Shown here: piece after piece, positions 17,285 through 26,404 of the stretch
How the letters are laid out: every line of letters begins with the position of its first letter
Numbering within the stretch: the stretch's first letter is position 1
Assembly: GCA_013298985.1 (NCBI GenBank)
Contig: JAAFJS010000010.1
Location: 1-49,957 of the forward strand
DNA: 49,957 bases
DNA from: Cytophagales bacterium
Lineage (GTDB): Bacteria > Bacteroidota > Bacteroidia > Cytophagales > Thermoflexibacteraceae
Direction: 5' to 3'
Notes under the pieces: generated by a model
What the model was told of the DNA's origin: nothing
The model's input: the letters and a program-made list of their open reading frames with translations, nothing else
Databases searched by the model: none
Program-made: the position numbers and the translations under genes

Positions 17285-18079
17285 ATGAGCAAATTTAGTT
17301 TTTGGCTTTGGAGTATCAATGGTATTTTGATATTTGGCGTACTTAGTACGCTAATTTACAACCGCCCTGCTTGGCTGTTTGAAAAACAACAAGAGTTTAC
17401 TGAAAATCCTTATTATTACAATATGCCCGTTTCTTGGGGAAGTATTGTCGTAGATAAAAGCAAGATTGATGAAAAAATACTCGCTGATTACGAGCCTGTT
17501 TTGGCACTTACAGGCACGCAGGACAACGCGGGCTACAAACTCACCAGCCTTGTAAATATGGACACAAAGCAGTTTGGTGGTGGTGCAAACCAATATTTTT
17601 CTTCTGCGGGGCTTTCCAATCTCCTCTTTGCAGACTCCACAGGCAAGCACTTGGGCAAGCTACTCGACAAAGCGGCTTACATTCATTTGGTGGATTTGAG
17701 TGCAGGCAATATTTATGACAACCTCACTGGGCAGTACATCAAACCTACGAAAAATTATATCCTTTACAAAATTTCTTTTACAGACACCAACCAAGATGGC
17801 TTCTTAAACGAAATGGATATGTCAGAACTCTACATCTCGGACGTTGATGGCAAAAACCTGAAAAGGCTTTCCCCCCTGCCTAATACTTTTTGCGTGAGCT
17901 ACGAATTTGTAGATAATTTGCACGAGAAAATTCGCATATCTTACTTTGAGAAGTCTGCTGATGGAAAAATAAGCAACAAAGAGCAAAAATTTATAGAGTA
18001 TGATGTAGTCAATCAAACCACTAAGCCATTAGAAGACCTCAATCGGGTAATGAAAAATATTTACCAAGCTAATCAGTAG
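17285..18079 (+). CDS. Membrane-anchored hypothetical protein with an EF-hand-like motif
   Basis: I do not recognise a named family for this 264-residue protein. The N-terminus (about 5-23, FWLWSINGILIFGVLSTLI) is a single signal anchor. The rest is soluble and probably periplasmic. A calcium-loop-like stretch DTNQDGFLNEMDMSEL (about 165-180) resembles an EF-hand or dockerin loop. It is followed by LYISDVDGKNLKRLS, which resembles one blade of a PD40/TolB-type propeller. It is divergent from the transketolase gene and followed by a strong terminator, so it forms a single-gene transcript. Confidence 0.8.
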   Translation: MSKFSFWLWSINGILIFGVLSTLIYNRPAWLFEKQQEFTENPYYYNMPVSWGSIVVDKSKIDEKILADYEPVLALTGTQDNAGYKLTSLVNMDTKQFGGGANQYFSSAGLSNLLFADSTGKHLGKLLDKAAYIHLVDLSAGNIYDNLTGQYIKPTKNYILYKISFTDTNQDGFLNEMDMSELYISDVDGKNLKRLSPLPNTFCVSYEFVDNLHEKIRISYFEKSADGKISNKEQKFIEYDVVNQTTKPLEDLNRVMKNIYQANQ

Positions 18080-18095
18080 TAAAAAGTAAAATTTC

Positions 18096-18137
18096 AAAAA
18101 AAGAAGACAAAATTCAACTATTTTGTCTTCTTTTTTT
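18096..18137 (+). terminator. Intrinsic terminator
   Basis: AAGAAGACAAAAT and its inverse pair over about 13 bp around the short loop TCAACT, followed by seven T residues. It lies 17 nt after the stop codon at 18079. The A-rich left arm would also allow termination from the other side. Confidence 0.85.
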
Positions 18138-18288
18138 CTTAGATGAAATACCAAAATCAAATATTTTTAATTTTTTAATTCAACAAAAATTTGTCAATAA
18201 AAAAAAATCGCTAATTTGCCTCGCAAATAACAACGCATAGTAAAAGTTACTAAAAAGTCTTATTAGTTTTATTTTAGCTACAAATTAT

Positions 18289-18681
18289 ATGTATTTGGAC
18301 AAAGAATTTGCAAAAGTGTATGATTATCCATCAGAACCAACAGTAGTGGTGCTGGCATGGGGAAAGGTTCACATCAATTTAGCGCAAGGACAGGAGGCGG
18401 TAAATGCAGTATTAGAAACGGTAAAAAAGCAGGGCAAGACCAAACTATTGGCACTGATTAATGCCGAAGGCTATGACTCTGCCTTTTTGGATTGGCTGGT
18501 ACAGCGTTGGTACACGCCAGCATACCAAAGCGGGCTTACCAGAATTGCTCACCAAATGGGTGAAGAAATTTTTGCAGTAGCAAGTGCCGAAATTGTATCT
18601 TGGGAAGATAAATCTGGCATTGTTTTTAAGAATTTTTATGGTATGCCTGACAGCGAGCTGATTAAATGGTTACACGAATAA
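18289..18681 (+). CDS. Hypothetical STAS/SpoIIAA-like small protein
   Basis: This is a 130-residue soluble protein without a signal peptide. The alternating strand/helix pattern (VVLAWGKVHINLAQGQEAV ... KTKLLALINAEGYD ... RIAHQMGEEIFAV) resembles the SpoIIAA/STAS-like proteins frequent in Bacteroidota. The protein at 28291-28746 appears to be of the same general kind, although identity is low. It stands alone between a terminator and a convergent phosphodiesterase-like gene. No function can be assigned. Confidence 0.75.
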   Translation: MYLDKEFAKVYDYPSEPTVVVLAWGKVHINLAQGQEAVNAVLETVKKQGKTKLLALINAEGYDSAFLDWLVQRWYTPAYQSGLTRIAHQMGEEIFAVASAEIVSWEDKSGIVFKNFYGMPDSELIKWLHE

Positions 18682-18814
18682 TCGTTTATCTCTGTTGTTT
18701 TTAGCGTTACTACAACTATTTAGGAACTACTTGTAAAAATTTTGACAACCACACGCGTAAGCGATAATAAAAGCTGTCCTACCCAAAAAGAGAAATTAAT
18801 ATTTTGCAAGAAAT

Positions 18815-20191
18815 CTAAGCCTTACTTTGCAAATGGTGCAGCAAAATTTCAAAAACTTGGGTAGGGGCTATATGGCTTTCCTTCAATAAATCCTTATTTT
18901 TAGAAATAATAAGGGGTCTATCTTGCTCATTGTCAGGGATTCGCCCATGCGAGCCACGTATGAGTGTAGCATCAAGCGGAATCAAATCCATCAGCATACG
19001 AAAGCCTAACTTCTTTTTCAGCAGTTTCCAGCCAACCACCAAAGGCAGTGCCTTGATGTGAGGATTTACCACCATTTCTACAGGGTCATAGCCTATTTTT
19101 TTGTGAATATCCACGATTCGTGCAAAATCAGGAGCTTTTCGGTCATCAAGCCAATAATAGTAAGTAAACCAAGAATCCTTATCAGCTACTGCCACCAAAT
19201 CGCCCGAACGCGAGTGGTTTAGGTGGTATTTTGCCTTGCCTTCTTCGTTTAAGAGTAGCTCTATACCTTGCACATTTTCAAGGAGTTGTCTTACTTTTTC
19301 AATTTCTGACTTATCATTTACGTAAACATGGCAAAGCTGGTGGTCAGCCACCGCAAAAGCCTTGCTTGCCCCCACGTCCAGCAGTTCCAGCCCATTTTCT
19401 TCCCTGATAGTAAGGTAGCCCGCCTTTCGCAAAATCCGATTTAGGTGAATAGGCTGATACACATCTGTAATGCCATATTCGGATAATATCACGATTTGTG
19501 CGCCCTTATTTTCGTAAAAAGTGATTAAATCTTGGCAAAGCGCATCTATTTCGCGCAAATCTTTGGGAATAGTGGGGTGATTTGTCCCATAACGTTGAAA
19601 ATTATAATCCAAATGTGGCAAATAAATCAAAGTTAGTGTGGGGTTATGCCACTCCTCTACCAGCTTAGAAGCGTCCGCAATCCATTGGCTTGACTTGATA
19701 GTAGTCCTTGGTCCCCAAAAGTCAAAGAGGGGAAAAATACCTAATGCCGCCTGCAATCGGTCACGCAATTCGGGGGGCTGTGAGTAGCAATCGGGCATTT
19801 TGCGCCCATCTGCCCAGTATTGTGGACGCGGCGTAACGCTGTAATCCACAGACGAATACATATTGTACCACCAAAATAAATTAGCACAAGTAAAGGTACT
19901 GTCCAGCTTTTTAGCAGTTTCCCAAATTTTTTCAGCTTGCACTAATTTATTGGACTGCCGCCAAAATTTGACTTCACATTCGTCCTCAAAATACCAACCA
20001 TTACCTACAATTCCATGCTCATTAGGGTATTTCCCTGTCAAGTAAGTAGCTTGGGCTGTGCAAGTTACAGCAGGCAAAACAGGCTCAATAGAAGTGATTT
20101 TTGCTTTTTCAGACCATTTGGAGAGAAATGGCATATTTTTAATTAGTGTAGGTGTAAGTCCTACTACATCTATTACTACAGTTTTTTTCAT
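18815..20191 (-). CDS. Alkaline phosphatase-superfamily phosphodiesterase / nucleotide pyrophosphatase
   Basis: The 458-residue protein belongs to the type I phosphodiesterase / nucleotide pyrophosphatase group. Visible features are the metal-binding Asp at IDVVGLTP, the Thr nucleophile region PAVTCTAQATYLTGKYPN, the metal-binding HLDYNFQRYG, SEYGITDVYQPIHL, and His residues in VADHQLCHVY and RGSHGR. There is no signal peptide, so it appears cytoplasmic, unlike most periplasmic members. The ATG at 20191 is 19 nt after the stop of the TPR membrane protein gene, suggesting one operon. Substrate unknown; a phosphonoacetate-hydrolase-like activity is a possible alternative. Confidence 0.88.
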   Translation of the reverse strand: MKKTVVIDVVGLTPTLIKNMPFLSKWSEKAKITSIEPVLPAVTCTAQATYLTGKYPNEHGIVGNGWYFEDECEVKFWRQSNKLVQAEKIWETAKKLDSTFTCANLFWWYNMYSSVDYSVTPRPQYWADGRKMPDCYSQPPELRDRLQAALGIFPLFDFWGPRTTIKSSQWIADASKLVEEWHNPTLTLIYLPHLDYNFQRYGTNHPTIPKDLREIDALCQDLITFYENKGAQIVILSEYGITDVYQPIHLNRILRKAGYLTIREENGLELLDVGASKAFAVADHQLCHVYVNDKSEIEKVRQLLENVQGIELLLNEEGKAKYHLNHSRSGDLVAVADKDSWFTYYYWLDDRKAPDFARIVDIHKKIGYDPVEMVVNPHIKALPLVVGWKLLKKKLGFRMLMDLIPLDATLIRGSHGRIPDNEQDRPLIISKNKDLLKESHIAPTQVFEILLHHLQSKA

Positions 20192-20210
20192 ATTCAGAGC
20201 TACACATTTT

Positions 20211-23200
20211 CTAATTCCAATCGTCTAATTTCGCTTTTATTTTTGTCATTTCTGCCTCAAAAATTTGCTTGAAAAAGGCAAACTCCGTAGGATTGGTTAT
20301 TTCCTCTAAGCGCATGATAGCGTCTTCCGCAAAAGAAATATAGTTCATTTCCAAACACTGCAAAATATACATTTCGTACAGCGCGGGCGGGTAGTCATGG
20401 TAGTCCAAATAAAGGTCTAATGTGCTGACCAAGAGGTTATAGGCTTTTTCATTTTGTTTGCGTTTGTTGTAATGTACTGCCAATTCCATTGGGATTTCGT
20501 AGTTCATGGGCAAGCCGCGCATTGCTTTTTTAAACAGATTTTCGGCTTGAATACTGTCATTTTTTGAATCCAAAAATAATGCTTTATAAAAAAATTTGTA
20601 ACCTTCTCTTGCTATTTTTGGTTTAAAACCTTCAATTAAGTTTCCTATCTCTTTGATTTTCTTTAACTTATAAAGCAGTTTCAAATCTGCAAAAATCAAT
20701 TCTTGTTGCACTTCGGGGCTGATACCATCAAAACCTGTCAATGCGTTGCGAATCGATTCGGCAAACGTAGGTTTGTTTTCATTGAGATAAAAATGAATCC
20801 TATCTACAGCAGTAAGTAACTGATAATTAGGGTCTTGAATCGTTTTCAAAATATCATTGAAAGTTTGGTCTGCCAGTCCAAAATGGTTATAGTGCATAAA
20901 CCTGAACTTAGAAATATCGTCTAATAAATTGATTTGCAATGATTTAATACTATCGGGCAAAATCAATCTTAGCATATCTTTTGCAATAAAACGGTGCATA
21001 GAATCTGCCTTTATATCATTTGCGATATTTTGCCAGATTTCTATGGCTTTTGGTCTTTCACTCGCGACTTCGGAAAGTGCAATGGCATAGTTGAGCCTTG
21101 CTTGCGTTTCATCTAAGCGCGAAGCAGTCGCTAAATACTTGATTGCCTTGGGGTAATTGTCCTGTTCTATCATCATTAAGCCTGCCAAATTTCCATAGAA
21201 AGCATTGACATCTTTCAAGGAATTATACAAATTTTCTATCACTTTATACGCATTGGCATTTTCGCCTATTTTCCGATTTCGGAGGATATAAACCAAGTCC
21301 AAAAAGGGCATTACTTCACCATTCGAGCCAGTTTTGCGGTATGTATCCAATTTTTTCCAAATCGTGCTGTCCTCGCTGTCCATGCGATTGAGCGCATAAT
21401 TATAAAAATAACACAATTTTCCCTCCGCAATCAGGGAATCAGGCAGATAAATAGTATTAATCGCTTTATCCGTTTTTAATCCATTGCTGTTAAAAAGCAC
21501 TAATTCATTGTTGTCCGTATTCAAGTCGTCTTTGAGTTCGAGCATTTTTTTGACAGAATCAGGTGCGATTAAGAGCTTGTTTTTCAGCAAGATAGCGTAA
21601 ATATTTGCTGCCGCCACGCCCGACTCGTCCAGCAATGATTTTGCCTTGTCGAAATAGTAAAAAGCAGAATCTCCCAGATTTCTGGTTTCAGTATATAACA
21701 TTCCCAGTTTCAGGTGTAGTTCTCCACTTTTAGGGAAGCGATTTACACCTTTTTGCAAGGTAAAAATCGCATCAATAAGACGGTCTTTTTGCAAAAGTAA
21801 ATCTGAAATTTGGGCAAAAGCAAAAGGAGAGGCTTGCTTAGAAATTGCCTTGTCGAAGTACAAATACGCATCAACTTCGTTGCCTGTTTCGCGAGCCATA
21901 GCACCCAGCGTGTAGTTTGCTTTGTGGTTTCGGTAATCGTAGCCCAGCGAAGTTTTATAGTATTGCTCTCCCAAAAACATATCATTTGCGGCGCGATAAG
22001 TATCTGCTAATCCATTGTAATAACCTGCGAAAACTTGGCGATAAGTAAAGAAATTGGAACGCGAAAAGAGTAAAAACATGACCACTATTCCCATGACATA
22101 CACCCACACAAATCCTGTCTTATTAGGCTGATAAACAACGGTATAGACTTTTTTGTTTGCCCTGATATACGCATAAAAATTGGTGAGAACATAACCCAAA
22201 AAGCCAAATCCCAAACCCAAATGTGCGTACAGCGTGATGTCATAAATCACTTCTACCAAAGAATCGTTGGCAGTAGCAAAAAAATAAGAAACAGTCGCTA
22301 AACTAATGATTGCCAATGAGATATACAAAAACGCACCAATCGGCGCAAATAACATGATGCCTTCGTACTGCGATTGACGTTTGGCAAAACCCCAAATACC
22401 CAATACAAGTGTAATTCCAAGCAAAACAAAAGAATCAAGGTACAAAATTCCGAAATTTACTGCGCCAATACTTAGCAAATACGCGTAAAAAAGATTAAGG
22501 AGATAAACACTCGTAAGTACAATAAAATGTGTCAGTGTATTTTTACTACTTACATTGGCGGCGTTTGTAACCAAATATAAAATGGCATTAATAACCTCGT
22601 GAGCATTAAAAATGATAAAACTAACCGTTAAAACGAGAGGAATAATTATCCCAAAATTAGTAATAAACATTTCAGGGTGAGGTACTTGTGCAAAAAAGTA
22701 AATTAATAACGTCAAACCTACAGTTATCAGCGTAAATGCAGAAAAACGGAATAAAAATGAAGACAAAATTCCACGTTTTTCATTGGCAAAGGCATTAAAA
22801 TAATAGCTCAGAGGTACATAAGCCACAAAAGCAATGAGTAAAAAAACTTTCTGGTCAGAGCCAAAAAGGTACAAAAGTTCAGTATTTAGCGTTGCCAAGT
22901 AGAGAATCAGCACCGAGCCAATCACAATGTACCAAGTTTTGCTCATAAAAGTCGCGGTAGTCAGCAACAATACCAAGCCAAACAGCAAGAAAATCAAGTA
23001 AATATTGGTGGCGGTAAAGTTCAAATCCATGTTGCTCGCCTGATAGTTTTCTACGATTAGGAAACTATCTGCATTGATTTGAAACTCAAACAGATTCTTG
23101 TCAAAGCTGTCAATGACAGTAGGTTGCGCCTTCGTTTGGCTTGCTTTTTCCCAGCGAAGCATAAAACCAGTCCCTACAAAATAGCTGGTAAAATATAAAA

Positions 23201-23336
23201 TAAAAGCAAAACAGAAGACTACTAATGTTGCTAAATACAAGTTATCAGTAACCAGTAACCATTTACTAAGTTTTTTTTTCCAGTTACTATTTATTGTTTT
23301 TGTACTGTCAATTTTAAAATTTTTACTTTGACTCAT
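20211..23336 (-). CDS. Large polytopic membrane protein with a C-terminal TPR domain
   Basis: The protein has 1041 residues. After a hydrophilic N-terminus it shows roughly ten to twelve hydrophobic segments (about 28-50, 108-165 and on to about 430). A soluble half from about 440 to the end follows. Tetratricopeptide-like repeats are clearest at about 455-570 (LGEQYYKTSLGYDYRNHKAN, then YLYFDKAISKQASPF and GELHLKLGMLYTETRNLGD). I know no experimentally described homologue; large TM+TPR proteins are common hypotheticals in Bacteroidota. Its start overlaps the broken reading frame of the four-helix-bundle gene by 14 nt. It is followed after 19 nt by the phosphodiesterase-like gene, so the three probably formed one transcription unit. 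Confidence 0.85.
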   Translation of the reverse strand: MSQSKNFKIDSTKTINSNWKKKLSKWLLVTDNLYLATLVVFCFAFILYFTSYFVGTGFMLRWEKASQTKAQPTVIDSFDKNLFEFQINADSFLIVENYQASNMDLNFTATNIYLIFLLFGLVLLLTTATFMSKTWYIVIGSVLILYLATLNTELLYLFGSDQKVFLLIAFVAYVPLSYYFNAFANEKRGILSSFLFRFSAFTLITVGLTLLIYFFAQVPHPEMFITNFGIIIPLVLTVSFIIFNAHEVINAILYLVTNAANVSSKNTLTHFIVLTSVYLLNLFYAYLLSIGAVNFGILYLDSFVLLGITLVLGIWGFAKRQSQYEGIMLFAPIGAFLYISLAIISLATVSYFFATANDSLVEVIYDITLYAHLGLGFGFLGYVLTNFYAYIRANKKVYTVVYQPNKTGFVWVYVMGIVVMFLLFSRSNFFTYRQVFAGYYNGLADTYRAANDMFLGEQYYKTSLGYDYRNHKANYTLGAMARETGNEVDAYLYFDKAISKQASPFAFAQISDLLLQKDRLIDAIFTLQKGVNRFPKSGELHLKLGMLYTETRNLGDSAFYYFDKAKSLLDESGVAAANIYAILLKNKLLIAPDSVKKMLELKDDLNTDNNELVLFNSNGLKTDKAINTIYLPDSLIAEGKLCYFYNYALNRMDSEDSTIWKKLDTYRKTGSNGEVMPFLDLVYILRNRKIGENANAYKVIENLYNSLKDVNAFYGNLAGLMMIEQDNYPKAIKYLATASRLDETQARLNYAIALSEVASERPKAIEIWQNIANDIKADSMHRFIAKDMLRLILPDSIKSLQINLLDDISKFRFMHYNHFGLADQTFNDILKTIQDPNYQLLTAVDRIHFYLNENKPTFAESIRNALTGFDGISPEVQQELIFADLKLLYKLKKIKEIGNLIEGFKPKIAREGYKFFYKALFLDSKNDSIQAENLFKKAMRGLPMNYEIPMELAVHYNKRKQNEKAYNLLVSTLDLYLDYHDYPPALYEMYILQCLEMNYISFAEDAIMRLEEITNPTEFAFFKQIFEAEMTKIKAKLDDWN

Positions 23337-23708
23337 TATTATCTTTTTTATTTTTGTTTATTCTTGTCGTTTTTAGAATACTATAAAGCATTTTGCATAT
23401 TTCATCTACATCTGCATAGCAGCTTTCAAAAACTTTCTCTTCAATATACTCGCTGTCTTTCAATAGCGAAAGCCAATACTTTGTTTCCAAAGCCTCTTTG
23501 TAAGCAATACTTATTTTGGCAGAAAAATCAGCATCAGAAATTGCACATTTGCCTCAGCAATATTGGCACCAATAGAAGTTCCACATCTAAGTAGCTGTTT
23601 TGAAAGGACATACTCATTTTTATCTTGTAAAAACTTAAATGCTTTTACAACTCTTACCGCAAAATTATACGCTTTTTCATATACCAAACTCTTTGTATTA
23701 TCTTTCAT
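23323..23708 (-). pseudogene. Four-helix-bundle (23S rRNA intervening-sequence type) protein, frameshifted
   Basis: The first frame (ATG at 23708) gives KAYNFAVRVVKAFKFL ... LRCGTSIGANIAEAN, a clear start of the four-helix-bundle / IVP family. It then runs out of frame and stops after 65 residues. The homology continues in another frame: ISDADFSAKISIAYKEALET, KYWLSLLKDSEYIEEKVF, ADVDEICKMLYSILKTT, ending at the stop at 23323-23325. A single missing base near 23543-23547 (probably one G of an expected AATGGTGC) explains it: the whole span is 386 nt, one short of a multiple of three. The restored protein would be about 128 residues, normal for the family. Its end overlaps the start of the TPR membrane protein gene. 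A sequencing error is possible. Confidence 0.85.
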
Positions 23709-23752
23709 TAAACATCATTAAAAAAACTTATTTACTGATAATTGATAACTGC

Positions 23753-24721
23753 TCATTGTTTACTGCCAAATTCTTTTGCAAAATAAGTCAAAATCACCTT
23801 TGCGCCCGCGCGTTTGATGCTGGTCAGGCACTCCACCATTGCTTTTTCTCCATCAATCCAGCCGTTGGCGGCGGCGGCTTTAATCATGGCATACTCACCA
23901 CTCACATTGTATGCCGCAATGGGCAAGTCAAAATGGTCATGTAGCGTTTTTATCACGTCCAGATATGCCAGCGCAGGCTTGACCATAAGCATATCTGCGC
24001 CTTCCGCATAATCTAAAGCGGCTTCGACCAAAGCCTCACGCACATTAGCGGGATTCATTTGGTAGGTTTTTTTATCGCCAAACTTGGGCGCAGAATCTAA
24101 GGCTTCGCGAAAAGGTCCGTAAAAAGCACTGGCATATTTGGCAGTATAAGCCAAAATCCCTACATCTGTAAAACCTTGACTATCAAGTATTTCTCTCAAA
24201 TATTTTATGCGTCCGTCCATCATGTCCGAGGGAGCAATCATATCCGCGCCTGCTTCTGCCTGTGCAAGAGCCATTTTTCCCAAGATTTCCAGCGTTTCAT
24301 CATTCAAAATTTGTCCATTTTCCACGATTCCGTCATGTCCATCACTGCTGTAAGGGTCTAAAGCCACGTCAGTAAACAAACAGGCTTCTGGAAATTGCTT
24401 TTTAATCTCACGAATCGCGCTGGGGTACAAACCTTTTGTATTATAACTTTCCTTGCCGTATTTGTCTTTCGAACTTTCCTCAATTTGCGGAAAAGGTGCG
24501 AATGAGGTGATACCCAAGTTCAGACATTCTTCTATTTCTTTCAATAAATTATCCAAAGAAAATCTATAAATACCTGGCATAGAATTAATTGCAATTTTTT
24601 TATTTTGCCCTTCGGTAAGAAATACTGGAAAAATAAAATCTTTGACTGTAACCTGCGTTTCCGCTACCAAATTGCGAATTGCCTCTGATTGTCTATTCCT
24701 GCGTGGTCGTCTTAACATCAT
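23753..24721 (-). CDS. hemB: Delta-aminolevulinic acid dehydratase (porphobilinogen synthase)
   Basis: The 322-residue protein condenses two 5-aminolevulinate molecules to porphobilinogen in heme biosynthesis. Key parts are the N-terminal arm RRPRRNRQSEAIRNLV, the first Schiff-base Lys in AYTAKYASAFYGPF, and the second in DMLMVKPALAYLDVI. The active-site lid segment reads DVALDPYSSDGHDG: it lacks the three Cys of zinc-dependent enzymes and resembles the Mg-type (Pseudomonas-like) sequence, so zinc is probably not the catalytic metal. The tandem Met codons at 24721 and 24718 are alternative starts. No other heme gene is adjacent. It is on the same strand as, but 45 nt upstream of, the frameshifted four-helix gene. 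Confidence 0.97.
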   Translation of the reverse strand: MMLRRPRRNRQSEAIRNLVAETQVTVKDFIFPVFLTEGQNKKIAINSMPGIYRFSLDNLLKEIEECLNLGITSFAPFPQIEESSKDKYGKESYNTKGLYPSAIREIKKQFPEACLFTDVALDPYSSDGHDGIVENGQILNDETLEILGKMALAQAEAGADMIAPSDMMDGRIKYLREILDSQGFTDVGILAYTAKYASAFYGPFREALDSAPKFGDKKTYQMNPANVREALVEAALDYAEGADMLMVKPALAYLDVIKTLHDHFDLPIAAYNVSGEYAMIKAAAANGWIDGEKAMVECLTSIKRAGAKVILTYFAKEFGSKQ

Positions 24722-24912
24722 AATCTCAGAAAAAGAATTAGGTACAAATTTTAATAATTTTTAACGCTTTTGTTGTTTCAGCCCCAAAAGGACTGCAAAA
24801 GTAGTAGATTTAGCTGAGATTTAGCTGTGATTGCATCTATTTTTCGCGTAGAAGAATTTGATTTAAAGAAATTTTCATAGTTTTACTTTTCACACTTTAA
24901 TTCTTTCAGATT

Positions 24913-26163
24913 ATGTATAAAATCGTTACCAAGTTCAGCTTTTATATCAGCATTTTTTTGTTACTCTGCTCGGCTTGCACGCCCAAAGAAAAGCCAAAAA
25001 CAGACGAAGAACTCAAACTACTTGCTGATGTGCTGGCACACAAATACATCATCACAGATGGTCATGTCGACCTGCCTTATCGCCTCGTTACCAAGGGTTT
25101 TCGTTTTGAGAAAGCGTTTTTAGGGATTCCGATTAGCTCACCTATTGGCGATTTTGATTACGAACGTGCCAAAAAAGGAGGTTTAGATGCACCTTTTATG
25201 TCCATCTATATTCCTTCGTATATGCAAAAAACCGCAGGTAAATCAAAGGCTTATGCAGATACTTTAATTACAATGATTGAAGGAATTGTAAAAACGCACC
25301 CTGATAAATTTGCGCTTGTTAGCACGCCCACAGAAGTAGCGGAAAATTTTAAAAAAGGCATTATTTCGTTGCCAATGGGCATGGAAAATGGCTCTCCTAT
25401 CGAGGAAGACCTCCAAAATGTAGCTTACTTTTTTAATCGCGGTATTCGCTACATCACGCTGACGCACGCTTTGGATAATAAAATCTGCGATTCCTCTTAT
25501 GACACTACGCATACTTGGAACGGGCTGAGTCCTTTTGGAGTCGAGGTAGTCAAAGAAATGAACAAAGTGGGCATGATGGTCGATATTTCTCACGTTTCTG
25601 ACAGCACTTTTTATCAAGTCATGCGCCTGAGCAAAGTGCCTTGTATTGCCTCTCACTCGTCTTGTCGCAGTTTTACGCCCGAATTTGTACGCAATATGTC
25701 GGACGATATGATAAAATTATTGGCAAAAAATGGAGGCGTAATCCAAATCAATTTTGGCTCTGATTTTTTAGATGCAGAGATAAATAAGCAAAATAAAAAT
25801 TTGGAAAAAAAATTAGATAGCTTACTGAAAATCAATAACTTGAAGCCAACTGATAGCACTACAAAGCAATTCATTGACCAGTTTGCCAAAGACAATCCTT
25901 CACTATTTACGACCGTAGAAAAAGTAGCAGACCACATAGACCATGTAGTGGAGATTGCGGGTATTGATTATGTAGGCTTAGGCTCTGATTATGACGGTGT
26001 TGGCGATACGTTACCCACAGGCTTAAAAGATGTTACGGGCTACCCAAACCTGATTTATGTACTGCTCAAACGCGGTTATAGCGAGGAAGATATTGCCAAA
26101 ATCTGTTACAAAAATGCTTTCCGAGTCTGGTCTAAAGTATTGGAAATGAGAACTGCAAAATAG
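24913..26163 (+). CDS. Membrane dipeptidase (peptidase M19) lipoprotein
   Basis: This is a 416-residue renal-dipeptidase-family zinc peptidase. The lipobox LLLCSAC (Cys22) marks it as a lipoprotein. Metal-site segments appear in order: TDGHVDLPYRL (His-x-Asp), MGMENGSPIEED (bridging Glu), LTHALDNKICD, DISHVSD, IASHSSCRSF and YVGLGSDYDGVGD. All expected ligands are present. The enzyme would hydrolyse dipeptides, including D-residue-containing ones, in the periplasm or at the outer membrane. An insertion rich in Lys and Asn (about 285-320) is unusual but within family variation. It is followed by an intrinsic terminator, so transcribed alone. Confidence 0.95.
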   Translation: MYKIVTKFSFYISIFLLLCSACTPKEKPKTDEELKLLADVLAHKYIITDGHVDLPYRLVTKGFRFEKAFLGIPISSPIGDFDYERAKKGGLDAPFMSIYIPSYMQKTAGKSKAYADTLITMIEGIVKTHPDKFALVSTPTEVAENFKKGIISLPMGMENGSPIEEDLQNVAYFFNRGIRYITLTHALDNKICDSSYDTTHTWNGLSPFGVEVVKEMNKVGMMVDISHVSDSTFYQVMRLSKVPCIASHSSCRSFTPEFVRNMSDDMIKLLAKNGGVIQINFGSDFLDAEINKQNKNLEKKLDSLLKINNLKPTDSTTKQFIDQFAKDNPSLFTTVEKVADHIDHVVEIAGIDYVGLGSDYDGVGDTLPTGLKDVTGYPNLIYVLLKRGYSEEDIAKICYKNAFRVWSKVLEMRTAK

Positions 26164-26186
26164 AAATAGCCAAAAAAATTGTTTTT

Positions 26187-26227
26187 ATATTGATAGCATT
26201 TGTGGCAATGCTATCAATATTTTTTTG
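26187..26227 (+). terminator. Intrinsic terminator of the dipeptidase gene
   Basis: ATATTGATAGCATT, loop TGTGGC, AATGCTATCAATAT forms a 14-bp stem followed by seven T residues, 23 nt past the stop at 26163. Confidence 0.92.
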
Positions 26228-26306
26228 AGAAAATTTCAATAATATCCATTCTTATTTAATAATGGAAAATCAAAATGCTTTAATTAATGACAAACAAAGA
26301 AAAAAA

Positions 26307-26338
26307 TTTGTTTTTAAAAATTTTTTCCAACATCTTTG
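26307..26338 (+). promoter_or_regulatory. Promoter of the DUF2911 gene
   Basis: TTTG at 26307-26310, a 20-nt spacer, then CATCTTTG at 26331-26338. This differs from the Bacteroidota consensus only in the first base of the -7 box. The leader to the ATG at 26405 would be about 60 nt. Confidence 0.6.
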
Positions 26339-26404
26339 TAATCTACATATCACCCGCATTTGTACTCTCTTGTATTTTTTATTTCAAAAACTAATATTAA
26401 AAAA

